DNA of 60,021 nt from Xenococcus sp. MO_188.B8 (GCA_030065615.1 JASJDR010000039.1:1-60021); one strand, 5' to 3'; positions 1-9,273 are shown, counted from the stretch's first letter. Program-made: numbers and translations. The notes: generated by a model not told the origin, from the letters alone.

Positions 1-361
1 TTTAAACTCTAAATTCAGTTATTTTTAGACAAATTTGTTTTTATTTTACTCTCTTTCCTATTCTCCTCCTTCTATTAAGCTCTGACAACTTTTTTCTTGA
101 ACTTGAAACAGCCTTGCCATTCCTGCCCTAGCTTGAGGTCGACCTGCTTTAAATGAGGCTTGTCCTCGCATAGGGACACCGCTTGTCTTATCTCAACTGA
201 TTATTTCCAAGTTAACAGACCAGTAGAGCGCACTGAAGAAGATTATTAACCGTTTACTATTAAATTTTAACTGATATTTCTTAGCTGAGCTGCAAAAAAT
301 TTTCATGTCCAACATATTAAAAAATAAGTTCTTGAATAATCAACCATTAGCCGTAACCATC
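1..361. other. Left-edge region, no assignable gene
   Basis: No gene can be assigned here. On the minus strand, positions 171 down to 58 form an open frame of 37 codons (starts MRGQASFKAG, ends LIEGGE) with an Arg/Ala-rich composition. It has no recognisable domain, and its reading frame is closed upstream of the ATG, so it is probably a fragment or chance. The sequence also contains a perfect AGGTCGACCT palindrome near 137-146. From about 200 to 361 it is AT-rich leader sequence for the DUF4278 gene that follows. Confidence 0.3.
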
Positions 362-571
362 ATGCAACTAACTTATCGTGGCATTAGTTATAATCGAAGT
401 CACCAAGCGCAACAAACTCCAAAAGTTGACTGTATACAAAAATACCGTCTGTCTGAAGATTCCGATTCCAATATCATAGCTTGGGTAAGACAGCTGCAAT
501 ATTATACCTATCGTGGTGTTAGTTATACAAAGCGCCCTCTTATGAACGCTACAACTCAAATTCTCAAATAG
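362..571 (+). CDS. DUF4278 domain-containing small protein
   Basis: This is a small cyanobacterial protein of about 69 residues with two copies of the motif that marks DUF4278: LTYRGISYN right at the N-terminus and YTYRGVSYT near the C-terminus. The function of the family is unknown. I chose the ATG at 362 because it places the first YRG motif at the extreme N-terminus, as is usual for this family. An earlier in-frame ATG at 305 would add 19 residues of unconserved-looking sequence. No signal peptide or membrane segment is visible. It stands alone, upstream of and on the same strand as the DUF3172 gene. Confidence 0.7.
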   Translation: MQLTYRGISYNRSHQAQQTPKVDCIQKYRLSEDSDSNIIAWVRQLQYYTYRGVSYTKRPLMNATTQILK

Positions 572-690
572 TACTTGGTCAAAAATAATCTCTCTAATAC
601 CCAATTCTAAAACTCTATTTCACAAACTGGAGAAGGTTTAGATAGTTTACACTAGAGAAGTATCCGAGAAATCTAGTTTATAGCTAACCG

Positions 691-1254
691 ATGGCGCGCA
701 GAAACCGATATAACGATGATCGTCGAAACTATTCTAATTCTTCTATGCCCCGAAATAGTAAACCTGCAGAGGGTAAAAGTCCGATAGACATAGCAAAAGC
801 AGCTATTTTAGCGAGTGTGTTTGTGATCGGCATCGTAGTAGGCATTTCTCTTGATTTCAGTACCAACTCCAATCTAGATCGGATTGATTCTAGTCTTGAA
901 ATCGATCAAAGTGCACCTAATCCCGAACTTTGTCAGAGTTTTGGTGCAAGTGCGATCGTCGAAGATGTTAGGCTGTATATTACACTCAATCCTTTTAACG
1001 TTTTTGTAACTCAACCAGTTATGCAACCAGGATGTGTATTACGTCAAAATAATTGGTCTTTACTGGAGAAACAAGATTTGGTTACTAATGAACAAGTTAG
1101 AGATTGTAAGAGGAGAATGAATACTTTTGGTTATACAGGAGTCTTAGAAGGTTCACCGAAAATTAGTTGTATTTATCAAAACGATTCTGCTGGTAATTTA
1201 TTCCTAAATCGTCCAGGCAGTTCCGGCAATAGAGTAGAATCCGATGTTTTCTAG
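691..1254 (+). CDS. DUF3172 domain-containing membrane-anchored protein
   Basis: This 187-residue protein has a basic, Asn/Arg-rich N-terminus (residues 1-30), a single hydrophobic segment (about 34-53, AAILASVFVIGIVVGI), and a soluble domain with conserved Cys residues (ELCQSFG, GCVLRQNNW, VRDCKRRMN). This is the arrangement of the DUF3172 family, which is confined largely to cyanobacteria and has no known function. The topology suggests a membrane-anchored protein with a domain on one face of a membrane. Its start is supported by the family-like MARRNRYND opening. No partner gene is evident nearby. Confidence 0.8.
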   Translation: MARRNRYNDDRRNYSNSSMPRNSKPAEGKSPIDIAKAAILASVFVIGIVVGISLDFSTNSNLDRIDSSLEIDQSAPNPELCQSFGASAIVEDVRLYITLNPFNVFVTQPVMQPGCVLRQNNWSLLEKQDLVTNEQVRDCKRRMNTFGYTGVLEGSPKISCIYQNDSAGNLFLNRPGSSGNRVESDVF

Positions 1255-1332
1255 TCTCATTTTTAGAATTTCCTCTCTTGAGGATAAGTCCATTATCATA
1301 AGCCTTCCGCCTTTTAACTTCCGCCTTAATTG

Positions 1333-1480
1333 AACTATGACAATTGATAAAGTGGCACAATAGTTCAACACATACTAGAAACAATTCCTATAATCATAGT
1401 TGTGTGTGAGGAGTAAGTGTAAAAGAGAAAGGTTTTGGGGTCGAAACACGGAAAGACGCCCAAAACCTTTTTCTTTTGTC
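1333..1480 (-). ncRNA. Possible small RNA with a Yfr1-like core (weak)
   Basis: Read on the minus strand, the segment has a strong hairpin first (rc of 1421-1480), then an unpaired stretch containing ACTCCTCACAC (rc of 1404-1414). This 11-mer is the core known from the cyanobacterial small RNA Yfr1. An 8-bp inverted repeat (1333-1340 with 1394-1401) follows, but its loop is long. Yfr1 normally has stem-core-terminator order. Here the second stem is weak and lacks a clear U-run, so the call rests mainly on the 11-mer and its position between a hairpin and an inverted repeat. Confidence 0.25.
1421..1480 (+). terminator. Long hairpin with U-rich tail
   Basis: AAAAGAGAAAGGTTTTGGG at 1421-1439 pairs with CCCAAAACCTTTTTCTTTT at 1459-1477 over 19 positions, with one G-U pair. 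The loop (1440-1458) can close a further short GTC/GAC stem. On the plus strand the 3' arm is U-rich and would act as an intrinsic terminator, either for the DUF3172 transcript or for a small RNA. The stem is unusually long for a simple terminator. Confidence 0.5.
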
Positions 1481-1515
1481 AATATTGTCTGGTGCCAAGA
1501 TGAAATAAATTAGCT

Positions 1516-1902
1516 ATGGCAAAGATCGCTCTTTTTGTATTTATTCCTCCTGGAGAATTCACTCTAGGTGGCGATCGCCGAAAGCGGGATTTTGACTATA
1601 ATATTTCCGCACCAGCAATTGCTGCCACAACTCAAAGCATTAATCAAGCTGAACAAAGATTACGCCAAAGGGCTTGGTTTGATAGAGGAAATTCGCGCCA
1701 AACTTCATTTCTCCCTGGTTATTGTATTAGCCGTAATTTAGTGACCAATGGAGAATATCAAGAATTTATTCAAGCCAAAAATTATCGATCGCCTGGGATT
1801 AGGGAACAAGAATATCAAGAAGCTGAAAATTCTTCATTAATGACTTTTAGTTCTGCTGGGATTTCCGGATTTTCAGCCATTTTATTCGTTTTTTTAGCCT
1901 GA
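1516..1902 (+). pseudogene. Truncated formylglycine-generating-enzyme (SUMF1/FGE) family gene
   Basis: Residues 6-95 match the opening of an FGE-sulfatase domain: FIPPGEFTLGGDR, an Arg-rich RQTSFLPGY segment, and RNLVTNGEYQEFI, in family order. After about residue 105 the similarity stops and the frame ends in an unrelated hydrophobic tail (ISGFSAILFVFLA). The family normally runs 250-400 residues and has its active-site Cys near the C-terminus, so this 128-residue product lacks the catalytic part. It is best read as a 5' remnant left by a deletion, directly upstream of the ABC permease gene. Confidence 0.6.
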
Positions 1903-1961
1903 TTTGGCGCGATCATAAAATCCAAATTGATATAATCTCAATTAATTAATCAAGTTTAGAG

Positions 1962-4328
1962 ATGAATTCCCTCGATCGCAAATTATTTAGACACTTATGG
2001 CATGCCAGGGGACAGGTAATTGCGATCGCTTTAGTGGTTGCCTGTGGAATTGCTAGCTTTGTCATGGCAAGGAGTGCCTATACTTCTCTGACTCTGACTC
2101 AGAATAGCTACTACAACGAGTATCATTTTGCCCAGGTTTTTGCTGCTCTCAAACGCGCCCCCGAAACTCTGAAACAACAGATCATAGAGATCCCCGGGAT
2201 CGCACAAACCCAAACTCGCATTGTCGTAGATGTCACCCTTGATGTGCCCAATTTACCCGAACCAGCTACGGGAAGGTTAATTTCCATTCCCGAACAAAGG
2301 GTTTCGATGCTCAACGATATCTATATCCGTCAAGGACGTTATATCGACTCAGAAAGAGGAAATGAAATAATCGTCAGCGAAGCATTTGCTAAGGCGAATC
2401 AGTTGCAATTGGGCGATCGCATTGGGGCAATTATTAACGGGCGTTGGGAACAGTTACAGATTGTGGGAACAGCCCTTTCTCCAGAATATGTTTACGAGGT
2501 GCGGGGCGCTGGAGAATTATTTCCTGATAATAAGCGCTTTGGTGTAATCTGGATGGGTCGAGATGCTTTGGGGAAAGCCTATGATCTTGATGGAGCATTT
2601 AATAACGTTGCCCTTTCTTTGAGTCCCGGAGCCCAGGAAACTGCAGTCATTAACCAATTAGATAGACTGTTAACTCGTTATGGTGGTTTGGGGGCTTACA
2701 GTAGAGAGGATCAATTATCTCATCAAATTCTTTCTGATGAGATTAAGGGGTTAGAGGGGATGGCGACTTTTCTACCTGCAATTTTTCTCGGGATTGCTGC
2801 TTTTTTGCTGCATGTAGTTTTATCGCGATTGGTGGGTACACAACGAGAGCAAATAGCAGTCTTAAAAGCTTTTGGTTATGATAACTTCACCATTGGGGTT
2901 CACTACCTTAAATTTGTGCTCATAATTGTCACGATGGGCTCAATTTTAGGTATTACCGTCGGCTTGTGGTTAGGAAGAGGACTCACACAAATTTACACCC
3001 AGTTTTATAAGTTTCCCTTGCTGCGTTACGATTTCAGTCCCCGAGTCTTGGCTACTGCCATGATAGTTAGTTATGCGGCAGCCGCGATCGGAGCCTTCAT
3101 GGCGGTAAATAAAGCTGTTGCTTTACCACCAGCTCAAGGGATGCGTCCTGAACCTCCAGCTAGGTTTCAACCTACGATTATAGAAAGACTTGGTCTACAG
3201 CGTTTCTTTTCTACTGCGGGGAGAATCATCCTACGTAATTTAGAGCGCAAACTAATCCAAGCTGGTTTATCAATTTTTGGGATTTCCCTGGCAGTGGCAA
3301 TTCTGATTACGGGAAATTATATGAAAGATGCGATTAACTATTTAATGGACTTTCAATTTCGTCAGGTACAACGGGAGGACATGACAATCATATTCAATGA
3401 ACCCCGCTCTTCCCGCACCCGTTACGAAGTGTCTAATTTACCAGGAGTTATGGATTCCGAACCCTTTCGCTTAGTTTCAGCACGACTGCGTTTTGAACAC
3501 CGCACCTATCGCATTGCTTTAACTGGTCTTGAACCCCAAGGAAAATTTCGTCGTTTGATGGATAAAAATTTACACTCGGTCTTGCTTCCTAGTGACGGGT
3601 TAGTTTTAACGACCAAGCTAGCAGAAATATTAGCTGTACAACCTGGAGATCTTCTGACTGTGGAAGTGTTAGAAGGAAGTCGTCCTGTACGTCAAATTAC
3701 AGTGGAGGGATTGGTAGATGAACTGTTAGGAGTGCAAGCATATATCGATATTCACGCTCTCAATCGACTGATGCGCGAAGGTGCAACTATTTCTGGAGCT
3801 TATTTGGCAGTAGATTCCCATTTTTCTAGTCAGTTATACAAAGAGTTAAAACAAATCCCTGCAGTTACCGGTATATCGACCCGTGAAGCTAGCCTAAATA
3901 GCTTTAAAGAAATTACTGTGCAAAATCTTCAGATTATGACTACTTGGCTGGTGATTTTTGCTTGCATCATTACTATTAGCGTTGTCTATAATTCTGCCCG
4001 CATCGCTCTGGCTGAAAGAGGCAGAGAATTAGCTAGTCTGCGAATTATGGGATTTACTAAAGCTGAAGTGGCATTTATCTTACTTGGAGAACAAGCAATT
4101 TTAATTCTGTTAGCGATTCCTGTCGGTTATTTAATTGGCTATGGTTTAGCAGCATTAATTTCTGCTGCCTACAATTCAGAACTATATCGTTTACCTTTGA
4201 TTATCAATAAATCCACTTATGCTGTTACTTTTGTGGTTGTGATTCTGGCTGCTTTAGGTTCGGGTTTAATTATTCGTCATCAAATTAATAGGTTGGATCT
4301 GATTGCTGTGTTGAAAACTAGGGAGTAA
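1962..4328 (+). CDS. FtsX-like ABC transporter permease (MacB/DevC superfamily, two-domain)
   Basis: This 788-residue membrane protein has the duplicated FtsX (DUF214) architecture: an N-terminal TM helix (residues 15-37), a MacB-type periplasmic domain, three TM helices around 270-390, a second N-terminal-type TM (about 430-450), a second extracytoplasmic domain, and three more TM helices at 660-785. Such permeases work with a MacB/LolD-type ATPase and often an HlyD-type adaptor to export lipids, peptides or macromolecules across the envelope. Neither partner is encoded here: the upstream neighbour is an FGE remnant and the downstream gene is queF on the other strand. The ATPase must be supplied in trans. 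The substrate cannot be inferred. Confidence 0.85.
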   Translation: MNSLDRKLFRHLWHARGQVIAIALVVACGIASFVMARSAYTSLTLTQNSYYNEYHFAQVFAALKRAPETLKQQIIEIPGIAQTQTRIVVDVTLDVPNLPEPATGRLISIPEQRVSMLNDIYIRQGRYIDSERGNEIIVSEAFAKANQLQLGDRIGAIINGRWEQLQIVGTALSPEYVYEVRGAGELFPDNKRFGVIWMGRDALGKAYDLDGAFNNVALSLSPGAQETAVINQLDRLLTRYGGLGAYSREDQLSHQILSDEIKGLEGMATFLPAIFLGIAAFLLHVVLSRLVGTQREQIAVLKAFGYDNFTIGVHYLKFVLIIVTMGSILGITVGLWLGRGLTQIYTQFYKFPLLRYDFSPRVLATAMIVSYAAAAIGAFMAVNKAVALPPAQGMRPEPPARFQPTIIERLGLQRFFSTAGRIILRNLERKLIQAGLSIFGISLAVAILITGNYMKDAINYLMDFQFRQVQREDMTIIFNEPRSSRTRYEVSNLPGVMDSEPFRLVSARLRFEHRTYRIALTGLEPQGKFRRLMDKNLHSVLLPSDGLVLTTKLAEILAVQPGDLLTVEVLEGSRPVRQITVEGLVDELLGVQAYIDIHALNRLMREGATISGAYLAVDSHFSSQLYKELKQIPAVTGISTREASLNSFKEITVQNLQIMTTWLVIFACIITISVVYNSARIALAERGRELASLRIMGFTKAEVAFILLGEQAILILLAIPVGYLIGYGLAALISAAYNSELYRLPLIINKSTYAVTFVVVILAALGSGLIIRHQINRLDLIAVLKTRE

Positions 4329-4346
4329 TTTATTAAGATTCTCAAA

Positions 4347-4373
4347 ATCGTGCTAATCGCGAATTAGCACGAT
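4347..4373 (+). terminator. Hairpin after the ABC permease gene
   Basis: ATCGTGCTAA and TTAGCACGAT form a perfect 10-bp stem around a 7-base loop, 18 bp after the permease stop codon. There is no U-run, so this may be a dispersed palindrome acting as a weak terminator between convergent genes. Confidence 0.45.
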
Positions 4374-4383
4374 CGCAGATCTT

Positions 4384-4416
4384 GTAGGATGTCTTAGCGA
4401 CAGCGTAACGCATCAC
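4384..4416. repeat. Dispersed palindromic repeat (GTAGGATG...GTAACGCATC type)
   Basis: This short imperfect palindrome has TTAGCGA and CGTAACGCATC arms. It resembles a repeat widespread in cyanobacterial intergenic regions. It lies between the convergent permease and queF genes. Confidence 0.4.
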
Positions 4417-4446
4417 TCTATTAAACTATGTTGCCATAAGCCATAA

Positions 4447-4854
4447 TTAATTATCTTTAACGTGATTCACTTCCACTACTGTATGAACATTGCCTCTAGG
4501 GCTAAAATCTCCTACGATATTGGCTTCTAGGGGGTTACAAGCAGCCACAAAATCATCTAAAATCTGATTAATTACTTCTTCATGGGAAATATAGCGATCG
4601 CGATAGCTATTGATATAGAGTTTTAAAGCTTTGAGTTCTACCACTTTTTCGTCTGGATAATAGGTAATCTGAATCGTCGCAAAATCAGGATAACCAGAAA
4701 AAGGACATTTGCAAGTAAATTCGGGTAAAGTCACATCTATTTTGTAGCGTCTACCGACTCTCGGATTCGGAAAAGTGATTAACTCCCCTTCAGCGATCGC
4801 TCTTTCTCCGTACTTCACATTAGTAATTGTTGAATCCTCTGTAGAGTTACTCAT
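4447..4854 (-). CDS. queF: NADPH-dependent preQ0 reductase QueF
   Basis: QueF reduces the nitrile of 7-cyano-7-deazaguanine to preQ1 in queuosine tRNA modification. The short (unimodular) form is seen here, about 135 residues. Diagnostic features are TCKCPFSGYPDFA, which includes the active-site Cys that forms the thioimide, and the adjacent NADPH/substrate segment ELKALKLYINSYRDR followed by ISHEE. I place the start at 4854 because AGGA lies at the right distance upstream and MSNSTED gives the usual family length. A further-upstream in-frame ATG at 4908 would add 18 atypical residues. No other queuosine gene and no preQ1 riboswitch is visible next to it. Confidence 0.92.
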   Translation of the reverse strand: MSNSTEDSTITNVKYGERAIAEGELITFPNPRVGRRYKIDVTLPEFTCKCPFSGYPDFATIQITYYPDEKVVELKALKLYINSYRDRYISHEEVINQILDDFVAACNPLEANIVGDFSPRGNVHTVVEVNHVKDN

Positions 4855-5003
4855 AATAGTTCCTGTAATATTTCTTAATGTCGAATTATTATAGCGCTTT
4901 CCAATCATCTTGAGTTTGTTGTGACTGATCTAATTCGCTATTGTCATGTCCCCCATAGCGAACAACTTCAAGTAAGACTTAAATCTGCATTACAAGGAGA
5001 AAA

Positions 5004-5026
5004 CCCCTCTCCAAGAAGAAAAGGGG
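5004..5026 (-). terminator. Probable terminator of the pil operon
   Basis: Read on the minus strand, CCCCT pairs with AGGGG and is followed by TTTT, about 50 bp after the pilQ stop codon. The stem is short, so the call is tentative. Confidence 0.35.
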
Positions 5027-5074
5027 CTCAAGACCAAGTTAGCTCTTAACTGACAAGTAACAAATGCTCAATGT

Positions 5075-7594
5075 TTAAGGGTTATTAGGAAGATCTAGAC
5101 CGCCCTGGCGGAGCATTTCCCGAGTCTCTTTACCAGGAGTGTAATCATAGCCAAATTCTGCTTGTTCATCAATTACTTGAGGAGTTAGTAAGACAATCAC
5201 CTCTGCTCTTTCATTATCCTTAGTAGAACTTCTAAACAAAGAACCCAGAAGAGGAATATCGCCTAAAATTGGCACTTTAGAAACTGTGCTACGCTCTTGG
5301 TCTTGGATAATACCAGAGAGAATCAAAGTCTGACCATCCCGCAGGCGAATTAATCCAGAACTTAGTTCCCGTTTACTCAAAAGGTTCAGTTCATTACTAG
5401 CACCATCGCCACTCTCAAAGATTTGGGTGGCACCAATAGCGCTTACCGTAGGACTTACCGAAAGACCAACAAAGCCATTATCATCAATTCTTTCTACATT
5501 AACTTTTAATACTAATCCAGCTTCCACAATCACTGGAGTAATAGTTCTGGTACCACTATCTCCATCAATATCGGTTTTGACACTTTCGATCACATTTTGC
5601 GCCAATTTCACCGTCGCTTCTTGTCCTTCTTGAACCACCAAAGTTGGATCGGTAAGAATCTTCGCATTACCGCTAGTCACCTGAGCTTCTAATATTGCTA
5701 GGAATTTTTTGGGATATTGAAACAAACTAGGTAAAGAAAATTCAGCTTCAGCTAGTTCTGGTGCTGTAAATGATGCAGTTCCATCATCATTAAAAGTAAT
5801 TGCTCCATCTGTACCAGGTGTAAACTCAGTTATTCCGGCGCCAAAAGGATGACTCGCATCAGCTTCGAATCCAAAAAATTCTGCCGCCCCCCTGGGTGTA
5901 AGTACTTGTCCTGATTCATTAATCACGCCCCCGGAACCATTAGGGATACTAATGATATTATCAAGATCGAGAAAAGCATTAGCCTCTGCCCAAGGATTAG
6001 CAATTGTTGGCGGGTTAGTTACTCGGCCTCCAGGACTATTGATATCAATCTCTCTTGCAGGACTAGCTTCGCCAAATCTTAAAGTTGCCGCACCTTGATC
6101 TTGAATAAAGAAGGAGTCATTAACCCCAAAAGAGAAACTACTGTTAAACAGATCTTGGTTGTCAAGATTGACATCAATAACCTTGACATTCACTGCTACT
6201 TGACGACGACGAGCATCTAATTGAGTTAAAAATGCTGTTGCTGTTTCTACTTTGCGAGGTTCGCCGATCAGAGTAATCGAATTTAGTCTGTCATCAGTGG
6301 AGATTTGCAAACCTCTCAATAATAAAGCACTAGTATTATCTTCTTCGTCTTCAGCGGGTCCTCCCAAATCTTCTAGGGTTGCTGGCAGTTCTTTTCTTTG
6401 TATAACTCTATTAGTTTCAGGATCGATAATCTCTTCGACTTCTGTGGTCAGTCTTTGACCTTGTGCTCCCTGACTAGCTAGGAATAAAGCTGCATTTTCT
6501 GCTCTAACTTGGTTTAGCCTCAGAGTCCGACTAATAAGATTACGAGCCTGAGATGGTAATTTTGCGCCAATATAGATAATATTGCCCCGACGACTCGCAT
6601 TTAAGCCAGAAATCAACATTATCGAATCAAATGCTTCTTGCACTGTCTGATTTTCTAAGTCTAAAGAAATTGTTGGGCCTTCAGGAACTGTTCCCTCATC
6701 TCCTCTACTTTCCTCGTCATCACCACTGACAGCAAAAACTACATTTAAGCCAGCTTGTCGAGATAGTAAGGATAAAACTTCCCTAACGGGGGCATCTCGC
6801 AAGACTAAGCGGGGAATCATGGCATTGGAACCAAGATCGATGGTATCAGCGAAAGTGCTAATATTAGACACGGCAATATCTCCTACTGGAGGAGCTACGG
6901 CTCTAGGTAAATAAGGTTGATCTGGATTTTGCTCTGTCGGTAAACTATTGTCAAAACCTTCAGTACTTTCTCCAATAATTACTTCTGGGTTCGGTATTAA
7001 GACATCATTGCGATCGCCGTTATTTCTGTTAGTACTATTATTGGAAACTTTACTGTCGATGTTGTCGGTTGATTTTTTGTAATCCTTGACTGCTTGAGCA
7101 GTGATAAATGATGGCAGCTTCGATGTGAAACTATTAAGATCGGAGAGAAAAGGAATGCGACTTAGGAAGGATCTCGACTTAAAAGTCGGATTAAGCTCAA
7201 AAATCAAATCTTTTCCTTGCTGGTCAATTGTTGGTTCTAATGTAATATCTGATTTTGAAGTTAAGGTAATTTGAGTATTATCTTCATCAATTTGATTAAT
7301 ACTAATTTGTTCAATACCTCGAGCCGGATTGGTTTGCTGGAAATCTTCTTGAGGAGCAAGTTGTAACTTTGTATTGAGAATAGTTGTCTGGACAATATTA
7401 TCCTCAACAATAGTAACAAATGAAGGACTTTCCTGCTCAGTACTATTTGTTGTTAACCTTAGTTCTAAACCTTGTTTTTTGGGAGATAATACTACATCTT
7501 CAATTTGACCTGTTGCAGCTAAAGATAAGGGATTTGCCAATAAAATTGCTGCTGTTCCTGTTAAAAACCCTAGGGAATAAGAATAAACTTTCAC
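5075..7594 (-). CDS. pilQ: Type IV pilus secretin PilQ
   Basis: PilQ forms the outer-membrane channel through which type IV pili extend. The 839-residue protein has a signal peptide (MKVYSYSLGFLTG to about residue 26), an AMIN-type domain (about 30-115), a low-complexity Ser/Asn linker, an STN/secretin-TonB short domain around 265-345 (VREVLSLLSRQAGLN), a NolW-like secretin N domain (about 350-470), and the C-terminal secretin barrel with the signature VPILGDIPLLGSLFR near 780-795. The region between about 500 and 620 is Gly/Asn-rich and poorly conserved. It is the last gene of pilMNOQ. In cyanobacteria these pili serve phototaxis and DNA uptake. Confidence 0.95.
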   Translation of the reverse strand: MKVYSYSLGFLTGTAAILLANPLSLAATGQIEDVVLSPKKQGLELRLTTNSTEQESPSFVTIVEDNIVQTTILNTKLQLAPQEDFQQTNPARGIEQISINQIDEDNTQITLTSKSDITLEPTIDQQGKDLIFELNPTFKSRSFLSRIPFLSDLNSFTSKLPSFITAQAVKDYKKSTDNIDSKVSNNSTNRNNGDRNDVLIPNPEVIIGESTEGFDNSLPTEQNPDQPYLPRAVAPPVGDIAVSNISTFADTIDLGSNAMIPRLVLRDAPVREVLSLLSRQAGLNVVFAVSGDDEESRGDEGTVPEGPTISLDLENQTVQEAFDSIMLISGLNASRRGNIIYIGAKLPSQARNLISRTLRLNQVRAENAALFLASQGAQGQRLTTEVEEIIDPETNRVIQRKELPATLEDLGGPAEDEEDNTSALLLRGLQISTDDRLNSITLIGEPRKVETATAFLTQLDARRRQVAVNVKVIDVNLDNQDLFNSSFSFGVNDSFFIQDQGAATLRFGEASPAREIDINSPGGRVTNPPTIANPWAEANAFLDLDNIISIPNGSGGVINESGQVLTPRGAAEFFGFEADASHPFGAGITEFTPGTDGAITFNDDGTASFTAPELAEAEFSLPSLFQYPKKFLAILEAQVTSGNAKILTDPTLVVQEGQEATVKLAQNVIESVKTDIDGDSGTRTITPVIVEAGLVLKVNVERIDDNGFVGLSVSPTVSAIGATQIFESGDGASNELNLLSKRELSSGLIRLRDGQTLILSGIIQDQERSTVSKVPILGDIPLLGSLFRSSTKDNERAEVIVLLTPQVIDEQAEFGYDYTPGKETREMLRQGGLDLPNNP

Positions 7595-7671
7595 TACTCA
7601 CACCTCAAATTATGACTAATAATAATATGTACTAACTAATATTGATTTCAGAATTTTTACTGATCTGAATC

Positions 7672-8454
7672 TTAGTTTTTGCGTGACTTTCTCGATCTTT
7701 GTTTGGTTTGAGATTGCTGTTTTTTGGCTTTTGCTTCAGCTTTTCTTGCTTGTTGTAATTCTTTTTGGCTTAAGGGCAAGATAGCATCTATTTTTAATTT
7801 TGTAGTTAAAATCGCAGCTTCTTGTTCCACTATCTGATCTCGATTACTAACTAAAATTCCTTTGGGCTCTTGAGTTACTTTCGATTTATAACTCTTGATG
7901 ATTAAGAGGGGTTCTAGTCTTTCAATATCTTGCAAAATAGCTTGTGTTTGCGAGAAGGTACCCTTAATTTCTAAATCAAGACCCTTTTTTTTCAATTTAC
8001 CCTGAACTGCGGCTCCTAAGGAACTATCATTAATCGTAGCAATTGTGTGATCGGGAGTGTATTTAATTAGTTCTCCTTGATTAGCAGTAATAAAGCTATT
8101 AATATCTATGAGTAAAGTTTCCAAATCATCTTGATTGGTAAACATGGAAATAACTTTAGATTTAAGAACTTTCTGTTCTGAGATTTGCTCCTTGAAATTT
8201 GCTACTTTTTGGTCATATCCTTCTTGTTTAACCTTGTTGAACTGAGCTTGTTTTTCTTGTTTTTGAGTTTCTAGTTTATTAGTAGCTTGTTGAGCTGGAA
8301 CCACCATATTCATATAGATATAGCCAGTCCCGACAATCCCCAAAATACTTAAGGCAATACAACTTACTATGGGAGTAAAAGTAATACCAAAAGCCGTCGG
8401 ATAGTCATCATCTAAACTTTGGTCTCCATCTATAAAATCATTAACAAAAGTCAT
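7672..8454 (-). CDS. pilO: Type IV pilus inner-membrane assembly protein PilO
   Basis: This 260-residue bitopic protein has one TM segment (about 30-52, PIVSCIALSILGIVGTGYIYM), a long charged coiled coil (about 55-110), a ferredoxin-like periplasmic domain (LETLLIDINSFITANQGEL to LEPLLIIKSYKS), and a very basic, Lys/Gln-rich tail. Together with PilN it forms the periplasmic bridge between the cytoplasmic PilM ring and the PilQ secretin. Its ATG overlaps the pilN stop codon (ATGA), indicating translational coupling. The acidic N-terminal extension before the TM (residues 1-25) is longer than in proteobacterial PilO, as is common in cyanobacteria. Confidence 0.88.
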   Translation of the reverse strand: MTFVNDFIDGDQSLDDDYPTAFGITFTPIVSCIALSILGIVGTGYIYMNMVVPAQQATNKLETQKQEKQAQFNKVKQEGYDQKVANFKEQISEQKVLKSKVISMFTNQDDLETLLIDINSFITANQGELIKYTPDHTIATINDSSLGAAVQGKLKKKGLDLEIKGTFSQTQAILQDIERLEPLLIIKSYKSKVTQEPKGILVSNRDQIVEQEAAILTTKLKIDAILPLSQKELQQARKAEAKAKKQQSQTKQRSRKSRKN

Positions 8455-9200
8455 TTAGTAATCACTCCTTTATTTTCAAGAGTTTTGAGACGAGTTAACA
8501 ATCCAAGAGCTCCTTTATTATTCAGTTCTCTGATTAATTTGGAATTGGGTTTGTTAGCTAGTTGCGCCTCAATAGTATATTTGACACCATCAGGAATAGT
8601 TAGAATCATGTTTTCTGGTAATTCATCTTCATTTTCCAACTCAAGTTTCCAGGTAACGCTATTGACGGTTCCTAAGACGATCTTGTTAGGATCAAAAAAT
8701 GGTGAACGTTGTAAAAATAGAACAAAGTCATTGACGTCACTATAAGAACGAGCTGTGCCACCAATTTTGAGCTTGAGGTTTGCTCCAATACCGTTTTGTT
8801 CTAGAGAATCGATTTTAGTTCCAGGAGGAGTACGATCTCCGACTTCTCTCAGAATTGCTGACCAGGGTCGGATCTTCTCAAAAACACCAATTAAAGCCTG
8901 AGTTTCACTGCGAGCTTGTTTTAAGTCAGCTCCAAGATTTTCTAAGCTTTTTTCCTGACCTTGCGACTTTTTAATTGCGGCTTCGATATCTTGGATTTCT
9001 TGCTTGAGTTTAGCCTGCTTACCCTCAAAGGTTCTAGAGTAACTAAATACCATTCCTGGTAAGACTAAAGCCAAAATTGCTCCAGCTACAATGGGGATTT
9101 TGTCGGCTATCGACGATGATTTTCGTTCTACTTTAGTTTCAGTTGCTACCGCAGTATCTAAACCGCGATCCTTGAGAAAATTAATGTCTAAACTAAACAT
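8451..9200 (-). CDS. pilN: Type IV pilus assembly protein PilN (fimbrial assembly family)
   Basis: PilN is 249 residues with the conserved cytoplasmic N-terminal segment that binds PilM (FSLDINFLKDR), a TM helix at about 35-53 (KIPIVAGAILALVLPGMVF), a coiled coil (58-110) and a periplasmic fold with the family sequence RPWSAILREVGDRTPPGTKI. It sits between pilM and pilO, 73 bp downstream of pilM, and its stop overlaps the pilO start. The role is as part of the PilMNO inner-membrane alignment complex. Confidence 0.9.
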   Translation of the reverse strand: MFSLDINFLKDRGLDTAVATETKVERKSSSIADKIPIVAGAILALVLPGMVFSYSRTFEGKQAKLKQEIQDIEAAIKKSQGQEKSLENLGADLKQARSETQALIGVFEKIRPWSAILREVGDRTPPGTKIDSLEQNGIGANLKLKIGGTARSYSDVNDFVLFLQRSPFFDPNKIVLGTVNSVTWKLELENEDELPENMILTIPDGVKYTIEAQLANKPNSKLIRELNNKGALGLLTRLKTLENKGVITK

Positions 9201-9273
9201 ACGATTTGCTGTCTCCTGATATCTTGTGAAAATCGCGAAGCGATTGGCTATAAGCTTTTTAATTTACAAAATT

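Noticed and set aside
4447..4908. QueF start at 4908
   Set aside because: The extra 18 residues are not typical of QueF, and the ATG at 4854 has a ribosome site and gives the normal length.
4855..5003. preQ1 riboswitch before queF
   Set aside because: No C-rich pseudoknot aptamer with the A-rich tail is visible upstream of the queF start.
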